A DNA stretch of 16,758 nucleotides from DATJSJ01 sp035504175 (GTDB lineage: Bacteria; Pseudomonadota; Alphaproteobacteria; Acetobacterales; Acetobacteraceae): positions 1-16,758 of the forward strand of contig DATJSJ010000016.1 in assembly GCA_035504175.1 (NCBI GenBank), in the 5' to 3' direction. Numbering within the stretch: position 1 is the stretch's first letter; each line of letters begins with the position of its first letter. The notes below the pieces were generated by a model. It had not been told where the DNA came from. It did not search any database and worked only from the letters and a program-made list of their open reading frames with translations. Made by a program: the position numbers and the translations under genes. Of this stretch, positions 5,983 through 13,100 are shown in pieces.

Positions 5983-6683
5983 GACCGCTGCGACTGGTGA
6001 TCTTCGACTGCGACGGCGTCCTCATCGACAGCGAACCGATCTCCGCCCGGGTGGTGGCGGAGGCGATGGTCGGGCGCGGCTGGCCGGTCTCGCCCGATGA
6101 ATGCCTGCACCTGTTCCTCGGCATGTCGATCGAGGACATGCGGCCCATTATCGAGGCGCATGTCGGGCCGCTGAGCGATGCCTTTCTGGACGAGCTGGTC
6201 GCGCGGCTGGTGGCGCGCCTGGCGCGGGAGGTGGAGCCGATGCGCGGCGCCGCCTCGGTGCTGCGGGCGACCGGGGCACTCGGGCTCGACTGGCGGATCG
6301 CGTCGAATTCCTCGCATCCGGAGATGGCGGCGAAGTTCGCCCGCGCCGGCCTCGCCGAGGCGGTGCGTGGGCGCGTGCACAGTGCGACCGACGTGATCGC
6401 GCTGGGCGGGCGCCCGAAGCCGGCGCCCGATTTGTTCCTGGCAGCGGCCGCCGCGGCGTCGGTCGAACCGGGCCAGTGCGTGGTGGTCGAGGACAGCCTG
6501 CCCGGGGTGCGTGGAGCGGTCGCTGCCGGAATGGCGTGCTATGGCTTCGCGCCGCATGGCGGCGGCGACGATCTGCTGGCGGCCGGGGCGGACCGGCTGG
6601 TGCGCTCGCTCGCCGAGCTGCCGCCGCTGTTCCAGGCGCTGATGGGCGGCGATGCGGAGGCGCTGATCGGGGTGCGGGCGTGA
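5979..6683 (+). CDS. HAD-superfamily phosphatase (beta-phosphoglucomutase/YieH-like)
   Basis: The product has 234 residues with all four HAD motifs: FDCDGVLIDSE with nucleophile Asp10 and Asp12, Ser109-Asn-Ser111 in motif II, Lys147 in RPKPAPD, and Glu171-Asp172 in VVVEDSLPGV. A helical cap lies at about 20-85. This subfamily (I, cap C1) hydrolyses small sugar or organic phosphates, as in E. coli YieH, or isomerises phosphosugars. Its substrate here is unknown. The TTG start at 5979 overlaps the hemH stop (TTGA) and has GGAG at 5967-5970, eight bases upstream. An ATG-led frame from 5823 would add 52 residues inside hemH without HAD homology. The gene overlaps hemJ by four bases. Its place between two heme genes is suggestive (an accessory or house-cleaning phosphatase), but a heme role is inference. 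Confidence 0.9.
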   Translation: MRPLRLVIFDCDGVLIDSEPISARVVAEAMVGRGWPVSPDECLHLFLGMSIEDMRPIIEAHVGPLSDAFLDELVARLVARLAREVEPMRGAASVLRATGALGLDWRIASNSSHPEMAAKFARAGLAEAVRGRVHSATDVIALGGRPKPAPDLFLAAAAAASVEPGQCVVVEDSLPGVRGAVAAGMACYGFAPHGGGDDLLAAGADRLVRSLAELPPLFQALMGGDAEALIGVRA

Positions 6684-7132
6684 CGGTTCCGGCACTGGCC
6701 GCGCTCTATCCCTGGACCAAGGCGCTGCACATCATCGCCCTGATAAGCTGGATGGCAGGGATGCTCTATCTGCCGCGCCTCTATGTGTATCACTGCGAGG
6801 TGGCACCGGGATCCGAGGCCAGCGAGCGGTTCAAGGTGATGGAACGCCGGCTGCTGAAGCAGATCGTCAATCCGGCGATGATCGCGACCTGGGTGTTCGG
6901 CATTCTGCTGCTGTTGACGCCGGGTCTGATCAATTGGTCATGGGGCTGGTGGCACGTGAAGCTGGCCTCGGTGCTGGCCCTGTCGGCCTTTCACGGCATG
7001 CTGTCACGCTGGCGGCGCGATTTCGCGGAGGACCGCAACGGACGCTCGCAGCGCTTCTACCGGATCATGAACGAGGTCCCGACCGTGCTCATGGTCGTGA
7101 TCGTGGTGATGGTGGTGGTGCGGCCGTTCTGA
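6680..7132 (+). CDS. hemJ: HemJ-type protoporphyrinogen IX oxidase
   Basis: The product is a 150-residue integral membrane protein of the HemJ/UPF0093 family, which oxidises protoporphyrinogen IX to protoporphyrin IX in bacteria lacking HemG and HemY. The N-terminal motif PWTKALHIIALISWMAG carries the conserved His17, thought to bind heme. The next block is LYLPRLYVYH (His38), and the segment WWHVKLASVLALSAFHG holds the conserved Lys94. Four hydrophobic segments are visible, near 12-34, 65-82, 92-108 and 133-148. The C-terminus RNGRSQRFYRIMNEVPT is typical. It starts with GTG at 6680, overlapping the HAD stop as GTGA. HemH-HemJ adjacency supplies the last two steps of heme synthesis from one transcript. 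Confidence 0.94.
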   Translation: MTVPALAALYPWTKALHIIALISWMAGMLYLPRLYVYHCEVAPGSEASERFKVMERRLLKQIVNPAMIATWVFGILLLLTPGLINWSWGWWHVKLASVLALSAFHGMLSRWRRDFAEDRNGRSQRFYRIMNEVPTVLMVVIVVMVVVRPF

Positions 7133-7423
7133 GGCGGCCGGGCGCCAGCGTCGGATCCGTTCCCGCACTTTGGGTGTCGTCGGGCTGTTGCGGCAGGCGG
7201 GGCGGGCAGTCCGAAACGCCGGGGCGCGGGCTCGAACCGCGGCCTCGGCCGGGGCGTGCCTCGTTGTCCGGCCTTCGCAACGGAATGCGACCCATCCCGC
7301 CCCGGCGATGATGCACCGGAGGGGTGGATCAGGCCGAACCGCCGCCAACGGATCGCGCATTGTTGCGAACATCGATCAAATCGACGCCCGTGGACGCCTC
7401 GGGCAGGCGGCGCGGCGAATAAA

Positions 7424-7462
7424 CCGGCGCGGCTGCCGGTCCGGCCGGACAGGCGGCGCCGG
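7424..7462 (+). promoter_or_regulatory. Palindromic hairpin in rho upstream region
   Basis: The perfect 12-base palindrome GTCCGGCCGGAC at 7439-7450 is nested within outer arms CCGGCGC (7424-7430) and GCGCCGG (7456-7462). This gives an extended imperfect hairpin with no T-run. It may be a repeat element, a protein site or a leader structure. Confidence 0.35.
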
Positions 7463-7516
7463 TCGGTCGCGATCGCCGGGGCCTTGACGCCCGGTGCGTC
7501 CGAACCCAATTGCCTG

Positions 7517-7545
7517 TTGACCGAATCGGGCGCTGAGCTTAGGTT
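7517..7545 (+). promoter_or_regulatory. Possible sigma70-type promoter of rho
   Basis: TTGACC at 7517-7522 is five of six to the -35 consensus. A spacer of 17 bases leads to TAGGTT at 7540-7545, which keeps the important TA...T positions. Transcription would begin about 130 bases before the rho start. Confidence 0.35.
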
Positions 7546-7685
7546 CCGACGGCGTTTTCGGGGCCGGGCTTTCGGCCGCCCCGGATTTCCCTCCATGAAA
7601 GACAGCGCCCTGGGGCCGGCTTCGGAACCGGGTCACGCGGCCGGACGCCAGCCGCACATCGCCATCCTTTCCTTCGGGCATTCCC

Positions 7686-8960
7686 ATGCACCTCGCCGAG
7701 CTCAAGGCCAAATCCCCGGCAGACCTGCTCAGCTACGCCGAATCCCTGCACATCGAGAACGCCTCGTCCCTGCGCAAGCAGGACATGATGTTCGCCATCC
7801 TGAAGAATCTGGCCGAGAACGACCAGGCGATCCACGGCGAGGGCACGCTCGAGATCCTGCCGGACGGGTTCGGCTTCCTCCGCTCGCCGGAGGCGAACTA
7901 CCTGCCCGGACCGGATGACATCTACGTCTCGCCTTCGCAGGTGCGGCGCTTCGGCCTGCGCACCGGCGACACGGTCGAGGGCCAGATCCGCGCGCCCAAG
8001 GACGGCGAGCGGTATTTCGCCCTGCTGAAAGTTGACACGGTCAATTTCGAGCCGCCCGAGGCGGTCCGCCATCGCATCAACTTCGACAACCTGACGCCGC
8101 TCTACCCGGACGAGCGGCTGAAGATGGAGGTCGAGAACTTCCAGTCGGTGGCGAAGGGTCCGGGCAAGGACTTCACGCCGCGGGTGATCGACCTGATCGC
8201 GCCGATCGGCAAAGGCCAGCGCGCCCTGATCGTCGCCCCGCCGCGCACCGGCAAGACGGTGATGCTGCAGAACATCGCGACCGCGATCGCCGCCAACCAC
8301 CCCGAGGTCTTCCTGATCGTGCTGCTGATCGACGAGCGGCCGGAGGAAGTCACCGACATGGCGCGCAGCGTCAAGGGCGAGGTGATCAGCTCGACCTTCG
8401 ACGAGCCGGCGACACGGCACGTGCAGGTCACCGAGATGGTGCTCGAGAAAGCCAAGCGCCTGGTCGAGCATAAGCGCGACGTGGTGATCCTGCTCGATAG
8501 CATCACCCGCCTCGCCCGCGCCTACAACACCGTGGTGCCGTCCTCCGGCAAGGTGCTGACCGGCGGCGTCGATGCGAACGCGCTGCAGCGGCCGAAGCGC
8601 TTCTTCGGTGCCGCGCGCAACATCGAGGAGGGCGGTTCGCTCACCATCATCGCGACGGCGCTGATCGACACCGGCAGCCGCATGGACGAGGTGATCTTCG
8701 AGGAGTTCAAGGGCACCGGCAATTCCGAGATCATTCTCGACCGCAAGCTGTCCGACAAGCGCACCTTCCCGGCGATCGACATCACCAAGTCGGGCACCCG
8801 CAAGGAGGAGCTGCTGGTCGACAAGGCGACGCTGTCGAAGATGTGGGTGCTGCGCCGCATCCTCAATCCGATGGGGGCGATGGACAGCATGGACTTCTTG
8901 CTGGACAAGCTGAAATACAGCAAGACGAACCAGGATTTCTTCGACGCGATGAATACCTGA
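7686..8960 (+). CDS. rho: Transcription termination factor Rho
   Basis: The product has 424 residues, standard for Rho without a large insertion. Rho is a homohexameric RNA-dependent ATPase and helicase that ends transcription at C-rich untranslated RNA. The N-terminal helical domain reads MHLAELKAKSPADLLSYAES, followed by KQDMMFAILK. The cold-shock-like primary RNA-binding domain spans about 50-120, with GFGFLRS. The ATPase domain has the P-loop APPRTGKT (184-191), catalytic region LLIDERPEEVTDM (213-225), Walker B VVILLDSITRLARAYN (266-281) and the secondary-site loops with SSGKVLTGGVDANAL. The ATG at 7686 matches the usual family start, though no clear ribosome site precedes it. It follows hemJ by a long leader and ends 50 bases before a strong intrinsic terminator. 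Confidence 0.98.
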   Translation: MHLAELKAKSPADLLSYAESLHIENASSLRKQDMMFAILKNLAENDQAIHGEGTLEILPDGFGFLRSPEANYLPGPDDIYVSPSQVRRFGLRTGDTVEGQIRAPKDGERYFALLKVDTVNFEPPEAVRHRINFDNLTPLYPDERLKMEVENFQSVAKGPGKDFTPRVIDLIAPIGKGQRALIVAPPRTGKTVMLQNIATAIAANHPEVFLIVLLIDERPEEVTDMARSVKGEVISSTFDEPATRHVQVTEMVLEKAKRLVEHKRDVVILLDSITRLARAYNTVVPSSGKVLTGGVDANALQRPKRFFGAARNIEEGGSLTIIATALIDTGSRMDEVIFEEFKGTGNSEIILDRKLSDKRTFPAIDITKSGTRKEELLVDKATLSKMWVLRRILNPMGAMDSMDFLLDKLKYSKTNQDFFDAMNT

Positions 8961-9010
8961 ACCGGCCCCCCCGGGCCGTCCCGCCCGGCATCGCCTGGCG
9001 ACATCTCGCG

Positions 9011-9047
9011 AACGCGACCCGCGCCCAACCGCGCGGGTCGCGTTTTT
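9011..9047 (+). terminator. Intrinsic terminator of rho
   Basis: A perfect 14-base stem pairs AACGCGACCCGCGC (9011-9024) with its inverse complement at 9031-9044. The loop is CCAACC, and a run of five T begins at 9043. It lies 50 bases after the rho stop. There is no matching T-run for the minus strand, so it does not clearly serve the opposing GST gene. Confidence 0.93.
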
Positions 9048-9171
9048 CATGTGGCAGGCGGCTGAACGCCTGTCTGGAGCGGCAATCGGGCGACCGGCCG
9101 CGGGCCGCGTCTGTGGCCGGAAAGAACGTCGGTCTGTGGTCGCACCGTCCGGCCGGCGGGCTACCGAACGG

Positions 9172-9882
9172 TCATCCGTCCTTCGGCTTTGACCACGAGA
9201 CCGCGTCGTGCATTGCCAGGCAGTGGCCGAGGAGATTGTGCCGCGACACGGCGAACTGCTTCAGCGGCGTGTCGATCTCATAAAAGCAGATGTTGGCGAG
9301 GAACCCGTAGATTGCGGCGTCGATACTGGTCGGGCCCGGACCGTGGACGAACCCGCCGGCCGGAACGAGGTCGGCGAGGACCTCGAGATCGGCGAGACCA
9401 CGTGCGTACGCAGCCTCCGGCGCGAACCGACCGATCCCCTGAAAATAGTAGCGCTGGAAGTTGAACTCACGTGCCTTGGCCAGTGCTTCCTCGGAGAGCT
9501 CGGAATGTTCGCGCATGAGCGCGGCGCGGAACGCCGGCCAGTAGCTCTCGTCCTTCCAACGCGAATACGACATGACCCAATAGAGATCGTCGAGCAGGCG
9601 AAGCACGAGGAGATTGAGGTTGCGCTCGCGCGGGCCCAACGCCGCCTCGATGGTCAGACGATACTTGGTGATCAGATGGGCCAGGATGGTCTCACTGTCG
9701 CCAATCGTCGCGCCGTCGTCGACGATGTAGGGCAGCTGCCCGCGCGGCGCCTGCGAGGTGTCGACAACGTGCTCGTGCAAAAAAGGCAGACCGACGAGGC
9801 GCAGGAAGGCAAACACCTTCAGCCCGTAGCCGTTGTTGTCGGCCACGCCAAACAGACTCGGGTAGGAGTACAGGGTAATCAT
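9172..9882 (-). CDS. Glutathione S-transferase family protein (metaxin/Fax-like)
   Basis: The product has 236 residues with GST architecture. An N-terminal thioredoxin-like domain (about 1-75) starts MITLYSYPSLFGVADNNGYG, has the cis-proline motif QLPYI (Pro51) and the glutathione-contacting DSETI (62-66). An all-helical C-terminal domain contains RDxxLxxLADLVPAGGF-like spacing and the GPTSIDAAIYGFLANI segment, where the Asp is the family's N-capping residue. The GST_N and C-domain patterns resemble the metaxin/failed-axon-connections group, often annotated simply as glutathione S-transferase in proteobacteria. Catalytic activity and substrate are unknown. It is transcribed towards rho, with 233 bases separating it from the sugar operon upstream, so it could be read-through from that operon or have its own promoter. 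Confidence 0.82.
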   Translation of the reverse strand: MITLYSYPSLFGVADNNGYGLKVFAFLRLVGLPFLHEHVVDTSQAPRGQLPYIVDDGATIGDSETILAHLITKYRLTIEAALGPRERNLNLLVLRLLDDLYWVMSYSRWKDESYWPAFRAALMREHSELSEEALAKAREFNFQRYYFQGIGRFAPEAAYARGLADLEVLADLVPAGGFVHGPGPTSIDAAIYGFLANICFYEIDTPLKQFAVSRHNLLGHCLAMHDAVSWSKPKDG

Positions 9883-10115
9883 GATCCCGGGACCTTAGCC
9901 TCGGCCTGGCGGCGGAGACCAGTGCGGGCAGACTGTTCCCGGCGCCGCCCCCCTCACTGGTCAGGCAACCGGCACGGGCTGACGGCCACGACCATGGCGC
10001 TGGCGGGAGCTGGGCGTGGAGGTGTGACGCTTCTGCCACGCGAGTCGCGCCGCCGGCTCATGGAGCACGCCCTGCAGATCGGCATCGGTGATGCGGCCGA
10101 CGCTCCGCGCCAGAG
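9883..10115. other. Intergenic region between lactonase and GST genes
   Basis: This 233-base gap lies between two minus-strand genes. I see no terminator, promoter or convincing gene in it. A minus-strand open frame ending near 9960 gives about 50 residues that look faintly protein-like, but it lacks a start and family match. Confidence 0.4.
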
Positions 10116-11012
10116 CTATCCGATTTGCACCTTCGGATAATGCAGGCCCAGACCCGGGCAGGGCGCCGGCAGGACCTCAACCTGTCCCTTGGACACCTCG
10201 GTCACGAGGATGCCGGCACCCGTGCGAGAGAACGCAAGATTCGTCGGCTGCGTGCCGTCGAGCAAAAGGCGGTCGACCACCCGGCCGTCATGCCCGAGCA
10301 CGGTCACGTTCTGCTGGTCGTAGACGGTGCAATAGAGGCAGCCATCTTCGCCGAATTTCATGCCGTCGGGTCCCTTGAACCCGGGCCGGTCATCCGGCTG
10401 GAGCACGTTGCCGAACAATTCGCGGCGCGGCGGGCGCTCGCCGAACACGTCGTAGCGATACACTTCCCCGGTGAAGGATGCGTTGGCGTACAGGGCGTGA
10501 TTGGCATCGAAAGCGATCCCGTTGGTGAAGCGGATGCCGCTGTCGATTTTCCGCACCGCCCTGCGGGCCTTCGGATCGATCTGATACACCCGTCCGTCCC
10601 AGGGCAGGTCCATGAAGTTGTCGACGAAATTCTGGCCGGTGATGAAGTCGCCGGCGACCATGCCGGTGTCCGTCATGTAGAGCTGGCCGTCCGGGCCGAA
10701 GGCCAGGTCGTTGGGAAACAGGAACCGCTCGGTCCCGTCGCCCTCGATGCGAGCGCGCTCCTTCCCGTCGGGATCGATGCAGATCACGGCACGCAGGACC
10801 GCCTCGGCGATCCAGATGCAGCCGTCGCCGTCGAGCGCCAGCCCGTTCGGCCGTCCGCCGGTCTTGTGGATGATGCGGCGCCGTCCCTGCGGGTCGAGAT
10901 GGGTGACGCAGCATGTCGCGGCCGACATTTCGGTTACGTACATCGAACCGTCGGGCAGGCTGATCGGGCCTTCCGGTGCGCCCACTCCCGAGGCAAAGAT
11001 CTGCCGCGCCAT
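10116..11012 (-). CDS. SMP-30/gluconolactonase-type lactonase
   Basis: The product has 298 residues and belongs to the SMP-30/gluconolactonase/LRE family, six-bladed beta-propellers that hydrolyse sugar lactones using a divalent metal. The expected metal ligands are visible: Glu14 in GAPEGPISLPDG, Asn101 or nearby in FLFPNDLAFGPDG, Asn164 in RFTNGIAFD, and Asp216 in GFKGPDGMKFGEDG. The repeated DG/GPDG propeller turns are clear. There is no signal peptide, so it acts in the cytoplasm. The ATG at 11012 is supported by GGGAGG about seven bases upstream. It follows the sugar-binding protein gene after a terminator-like hairpin. With the upstream SDR it could form an oxidise-then-open-lactone pair on an imported sugar, though the substrate is not readable. 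Confidence 0.9.
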   Translation of the reverse strand: MARQIFASGVGAPEGPISLPDGSMYVTEMSAATCCVTHLDPQGRRRIIHKTGGRPNGLALDGDGCIWIAEAVLRAVICIDPDGKERARIEGDGTERFLFPNDLAFGPDGQLYMTDTGMVAGDFITGQNFVDNFMDLPWDGRVYQIDPKARRAVRKIDSGIRFTNGIAFDANHALYANASFTGEVYRYDVFGERPPRRELFGNVLQPDDRPGFKGPDGMKFGEDGCLYCTVYDQQNVTVLGHDGRVVDRLLLDGTQPTNLAFSRTGAGILVTEVSKGQVEVLPAPCPGLGLHYPKVQIG

Positions 11013-11041
11013 GATGTCCTCCCGTTGCGCGTCGCTGCCGG

Positions 11042-11087
11042 AAAACGCAACGGCGGGCGGGACTTTTGCCCCGCCGCCGTTCGCGTT
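11042..11087 (-). terminator. Hairpin terminator or attenuator after the sugar-binding protein gene
   Basis: On the minus strand AACGCGAACGGCGGCGGG pairs, with two small bulges, with CCCGCCCGCCGTTGCGTT, which runs into TTTT. It starts three bases after the stop of the binding-protein gene and ends 30 bases before the lactonase gene. Such hairpins commonly stabilise the abundant binding-protein mRNA end and reduce read-through. Confidence 0.72.
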
Positions 11088-11089
11088 GA

Positions 11090-12070
11090 TCAGAATGCGC
11101 CGGCCGAGGGCGGATAGACGCGCTTGATCTTGGCCTGCGTCTCCGGACTGTCGATCGTCGCCTTGGTCGCCAATGGCTCCGACAGCGGCAGGTCCTTCGT
11201 CACCGGCTTGCCGGTCAGCGCGTTGTAGACCTGCTGCGTCGCGTCGACGCCCTGTCCGACCGCCTCCTGCAGGAACAGCCCCTGGATCGCGCCGTCGCGC
11301 AGCAGCTTGATCGTCGTGGGGCTGCCATCCGCGGTCGCGACCGCGATCTTGCCGATCAGGCCGCGGGTCTGCAGCGCCTTGACCGCACCGGTCGCGGCCT
11401 CGTCATACATGCCGTAAATGCCCTTGATGTCGGGATGCGCGGTCAGCAGGTCGTTCGCCTGCGCGACCGCTTCCGTCACCGTCAGCCCGTGCGTCTGCAG
11501 GATCTGCACCAGGTCGCAGCCCTCGGCCTTGAACGCCTCCTTCGCGCCTTTGAGGTATTTCTGCGCGTTCTCCCGGTCCTGCGGCAGCGACAGCATGCCG
11601 ATCTTGTTGCCGCCCAGCTGCTTCGCCGCGTCGCAGATGAACTTGCCCTCCGCGACACCGGTCTCGTAGTTGTTCGCGGTCACCGAAGACGTGTAGTCCG
11701 TCTGACCGGGGGCCGGGCCGATCCCGGTGAACGCGACCGGGATGTTGTGCCCCTTCAGGAACCGCAACACGGGCGGCGTGCTGGTGGAGCTCACCGGGCC
11801 GATCACCACCGCATTGACGCCACGCGTCACGGCGGTGCGGATGTTGTTCATCTGCGTGCTCGGAGAGTTCTCCGAGGTCATTTCGAGGTATTTCATGCCG
11901 AGCTTGGCCGCCTCGGTCTTCACCCCGTAGGCCACCCATTGCCAGTAGGAAATGTCGAGCGAGGGGGCGATGTAGGCGACGGTGTAGGTGTCCGCGGCCC
12001 GCGCGCCGCCGCCGGCGACGAGCAGGGTCGCCGCGGCCGCGGCAAGGAGACACTTGAATTTCGATCGCAC
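11090..12070 (-). CDS. Periplasmic sugar ABC transporter substrate-binding protein
   Basis: The product has 326 residues of the ribose-type periplasmic binding protein family (Peripla_BP_4). A signal peptide is clear: a basic start MRSKFK, a hydrophobic core LLAAAAATLLVAGG, and a probable ARA-A cleavage near residue 25. The mature protein begins with YTVAYIAPSLDISYWQWVAYG and has the alternating Rossmann halves: GVNAVVIGPVSST, HNIPVAFTGIGP, KIGMLSLPQDRENAQKY, IKGIYGMYDE and KIAVATADGSPTT. It captures a sugar or related polyol and delivers it to the adjacent permease. The start is a GTG at 12070, with GGGAGG at 12079-12084, eight bases upstream. It is the last gene before the hairpin, as expected for the most strongly expressed component. 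Confidence 0.93.
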   Translation of the reverse strand: MRSKFKCLLAAAAATLLVAGGGARAADTYTVAYIAPSLDISYWQWVAYGVKTEAAKLGMKYLEMTSENSPSTQMNNIRTAVTRGVNAVVIGPVSSTSTPPVLRFLKGHNIPVAFTGIGPAPGQTDYTSSVTANNYETGVAEGKFICDAAKQLGGNKIGMLSLPQDRENAQKYLKGAKEAFKAEGCDLVQILQTHGLTVTEAVAQANDLLTAHPDIKGIYGMYDEAATGAVKALQTRGLIGKIAVATADGSPTTIKLLRDGAIQGLFLQEAVGQGVDATQQVYNALTGKPVTKDLPLSEPLATKATIDSPETQAKIKRVYPPSAGAF

Positions 12071-12098
12071 GTTCGTTTCCTCCCTTGAAGCGTGATGA

Positions 12099-13100
12099 TT
12101 ATCGCCGGGCTTTGCCGACCCGATCGATGAGCACGGCCACCAGGATCACCACCCCGGTGACGGAGCCTTGCCAGAAACTGTTGATGCCGATCAGGTTGAC
12201 GCCGTTCTGGATCACCGTGATCATGAGTGCGCCGAGCACGGCTCCGATCGCCGAACCGGTGCCGCCGAACAGGCTCGCGCCGCCGATCACCACGGCAGCG
12301 ATCGCCTGCAGCATCAGGTTCGATCCGGCGGTCGCCTCGGCATTGCTGATATAGGAGAGGCTGAGCACGCTCGCGAATGAGGCGAGCAGGCTGCACAAGA
12401 CGTAGGTCGAGAGGCGTGTCGCGCGCACCGGAATGCCGAGCAGGCGCGACGCCTCGCTGCTGCTGCCGATCGCATAGAGCCAGCGGCCGGCGACGACCTT
12501 GCGCAGCACCAGCTCGACCACGATCGTCAGCACGACGCAGTAAAGCACGAAGTTCACCACGCCAGGGATCAGCATGCCGGAGTTGAGCAGGTAGTAGTTC
12601 TGATCCGGCACCGGCATCGAGTGGCCGGCGGTGACGATGAAGGCGAGACTGCCGGCGGCGGCGTAGGTTATCAGGGTCACGACGAACGGCGCGAGATCGG
12701 CAAAGGTCACCAGCAGGCCGTTGATCGTCCCCACCGCCAGCCCGACGCCGAGGCCGCAGATCGTGCTGCCGACGCCGCCGAACCCGTACGCCATGGCGAG
12801 CGCGGTCACCATGCCGGTCAGCGAGAACACCGAGCCGACGGAGAGGTCGATCCCTCCGGTGATCACGACCAGGAGCTGGCCGACCGCCATGATGATCAGC
12901 GGCGCGGCCGCCTGCGCCACATCGGCGAAATTGCCGCGGCTGAGCGCCTGCGGGATCATCGCGCCGACGCCGAGTTCGAGCAGCACGATCGCCAGGAGGA
13001 TCGCCGCTTCGGTGCGATAGGTCGTGAGCAGGCGCGGATGACGTGCCGGCGCCGCGCCTGTCGGCACCGTGACGCGAAGCGCGTCGGCCTGCTTGCTCAT
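12099..13100 (-). CDS. Sugar ABC transporter permease, RbsC-like
   Basis: The product has 333 residues of the RbsC/BPD_transp_2 family of inner-membrane permeases, which work as a homodimer. A cytoplasmic N-terminus of about 30 residues precedes the first hydrophobic segment. The family motif ITGGIDLSVGSVFSLTG is at 80-96, followed by several hydrophobic spans. The cytoplasmic coupling loop that docks on the ATPase is the GSSSEASRLLGIPV region (212-225), and the ASLFGGTGSAIGAVLGALMI block is conserved. The ATG at 13100 overlaps the ATPase stop as ATGA, which indicates translational coupling. The binding-protein gene follows after 28 bases. Confidence 0.94.
   Translation of the reverse strand: MSKQADALRVTVPTGAAPARHPRLLTTYRTEAAILLAIVLLELGVGAMIPQALSRGNFADVAQAAAPLIIMAVGQLLVVITGGIDLSVGSVFSLTGMVTALAMAYGFGGVGSTICGLGVGLAVGTINGLLVTFADLAPFVVTLITYAAAGSLAFIVTAGHSMPVPDQNYYLLNSGMLIPGVVNFVLYCVVLTIVVELVLRKVVAGRWLYAIGSSSEASRLLGIPVRATRLSTYVLCSLLASFASVLSLSYISNAEATAGSNLMLQAIAAVVIGGASLFGGTGSAIGAVLGALMITVIQNGVNLIGINSFWQGSVTGVVILVAVLIDRVGKARR

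Larger units (their letters stand above)
7133..7685 (+). other. Long rho leader and hemJ-rho intergenic region
   Basis: This stretch of 553 bases holds no supportable gene; the open frames crossing it read as low-complexity Arg/Gly/Ala-rich sequence. It contains a possible rho promoter at 7517-7545 and a strong GC hairpin at 7424-7462. No T-tailed terminator after hemJ was found. Long leaders before rho are known in other bacteria, where Rho terminates its own leader transcript when in excess. Confidence 0.5.

Noticed and set aside
7539..9050. 503-residue minus-strand open frame opposite rho
   Set aside because: It lies antisense to rho, whose motifs are unmistakable. The translation is Arg/His/Val-rich antisense sequence.
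9050..9171. Possible tRNA or small RNA after rho
   Set aside because: No cloverleaf arms or acceptor pairing could be traced, only GC-rich short inverted repeats.
9957..10115. Minus-strand stretch reading about 50 residues with a helix-like ARSVGRITDADLQGV segment
   Set aside because: It has no start codon of its own and no family match. It could be a decayed gene end but that cannot be supported.
9208..10140. 310-residue plus-strand open frame across the GST gene
   Set aside because: It is the antisense of the GST gene extending into noncoding sequence and shows no family motif.
10125..11117. 330-residue plus-strand open frame across the lactonase gene
   Set aside because: It is antisense to a lactonase with visible metal ligands and a strong ribosome site, and has no recognisable domain.
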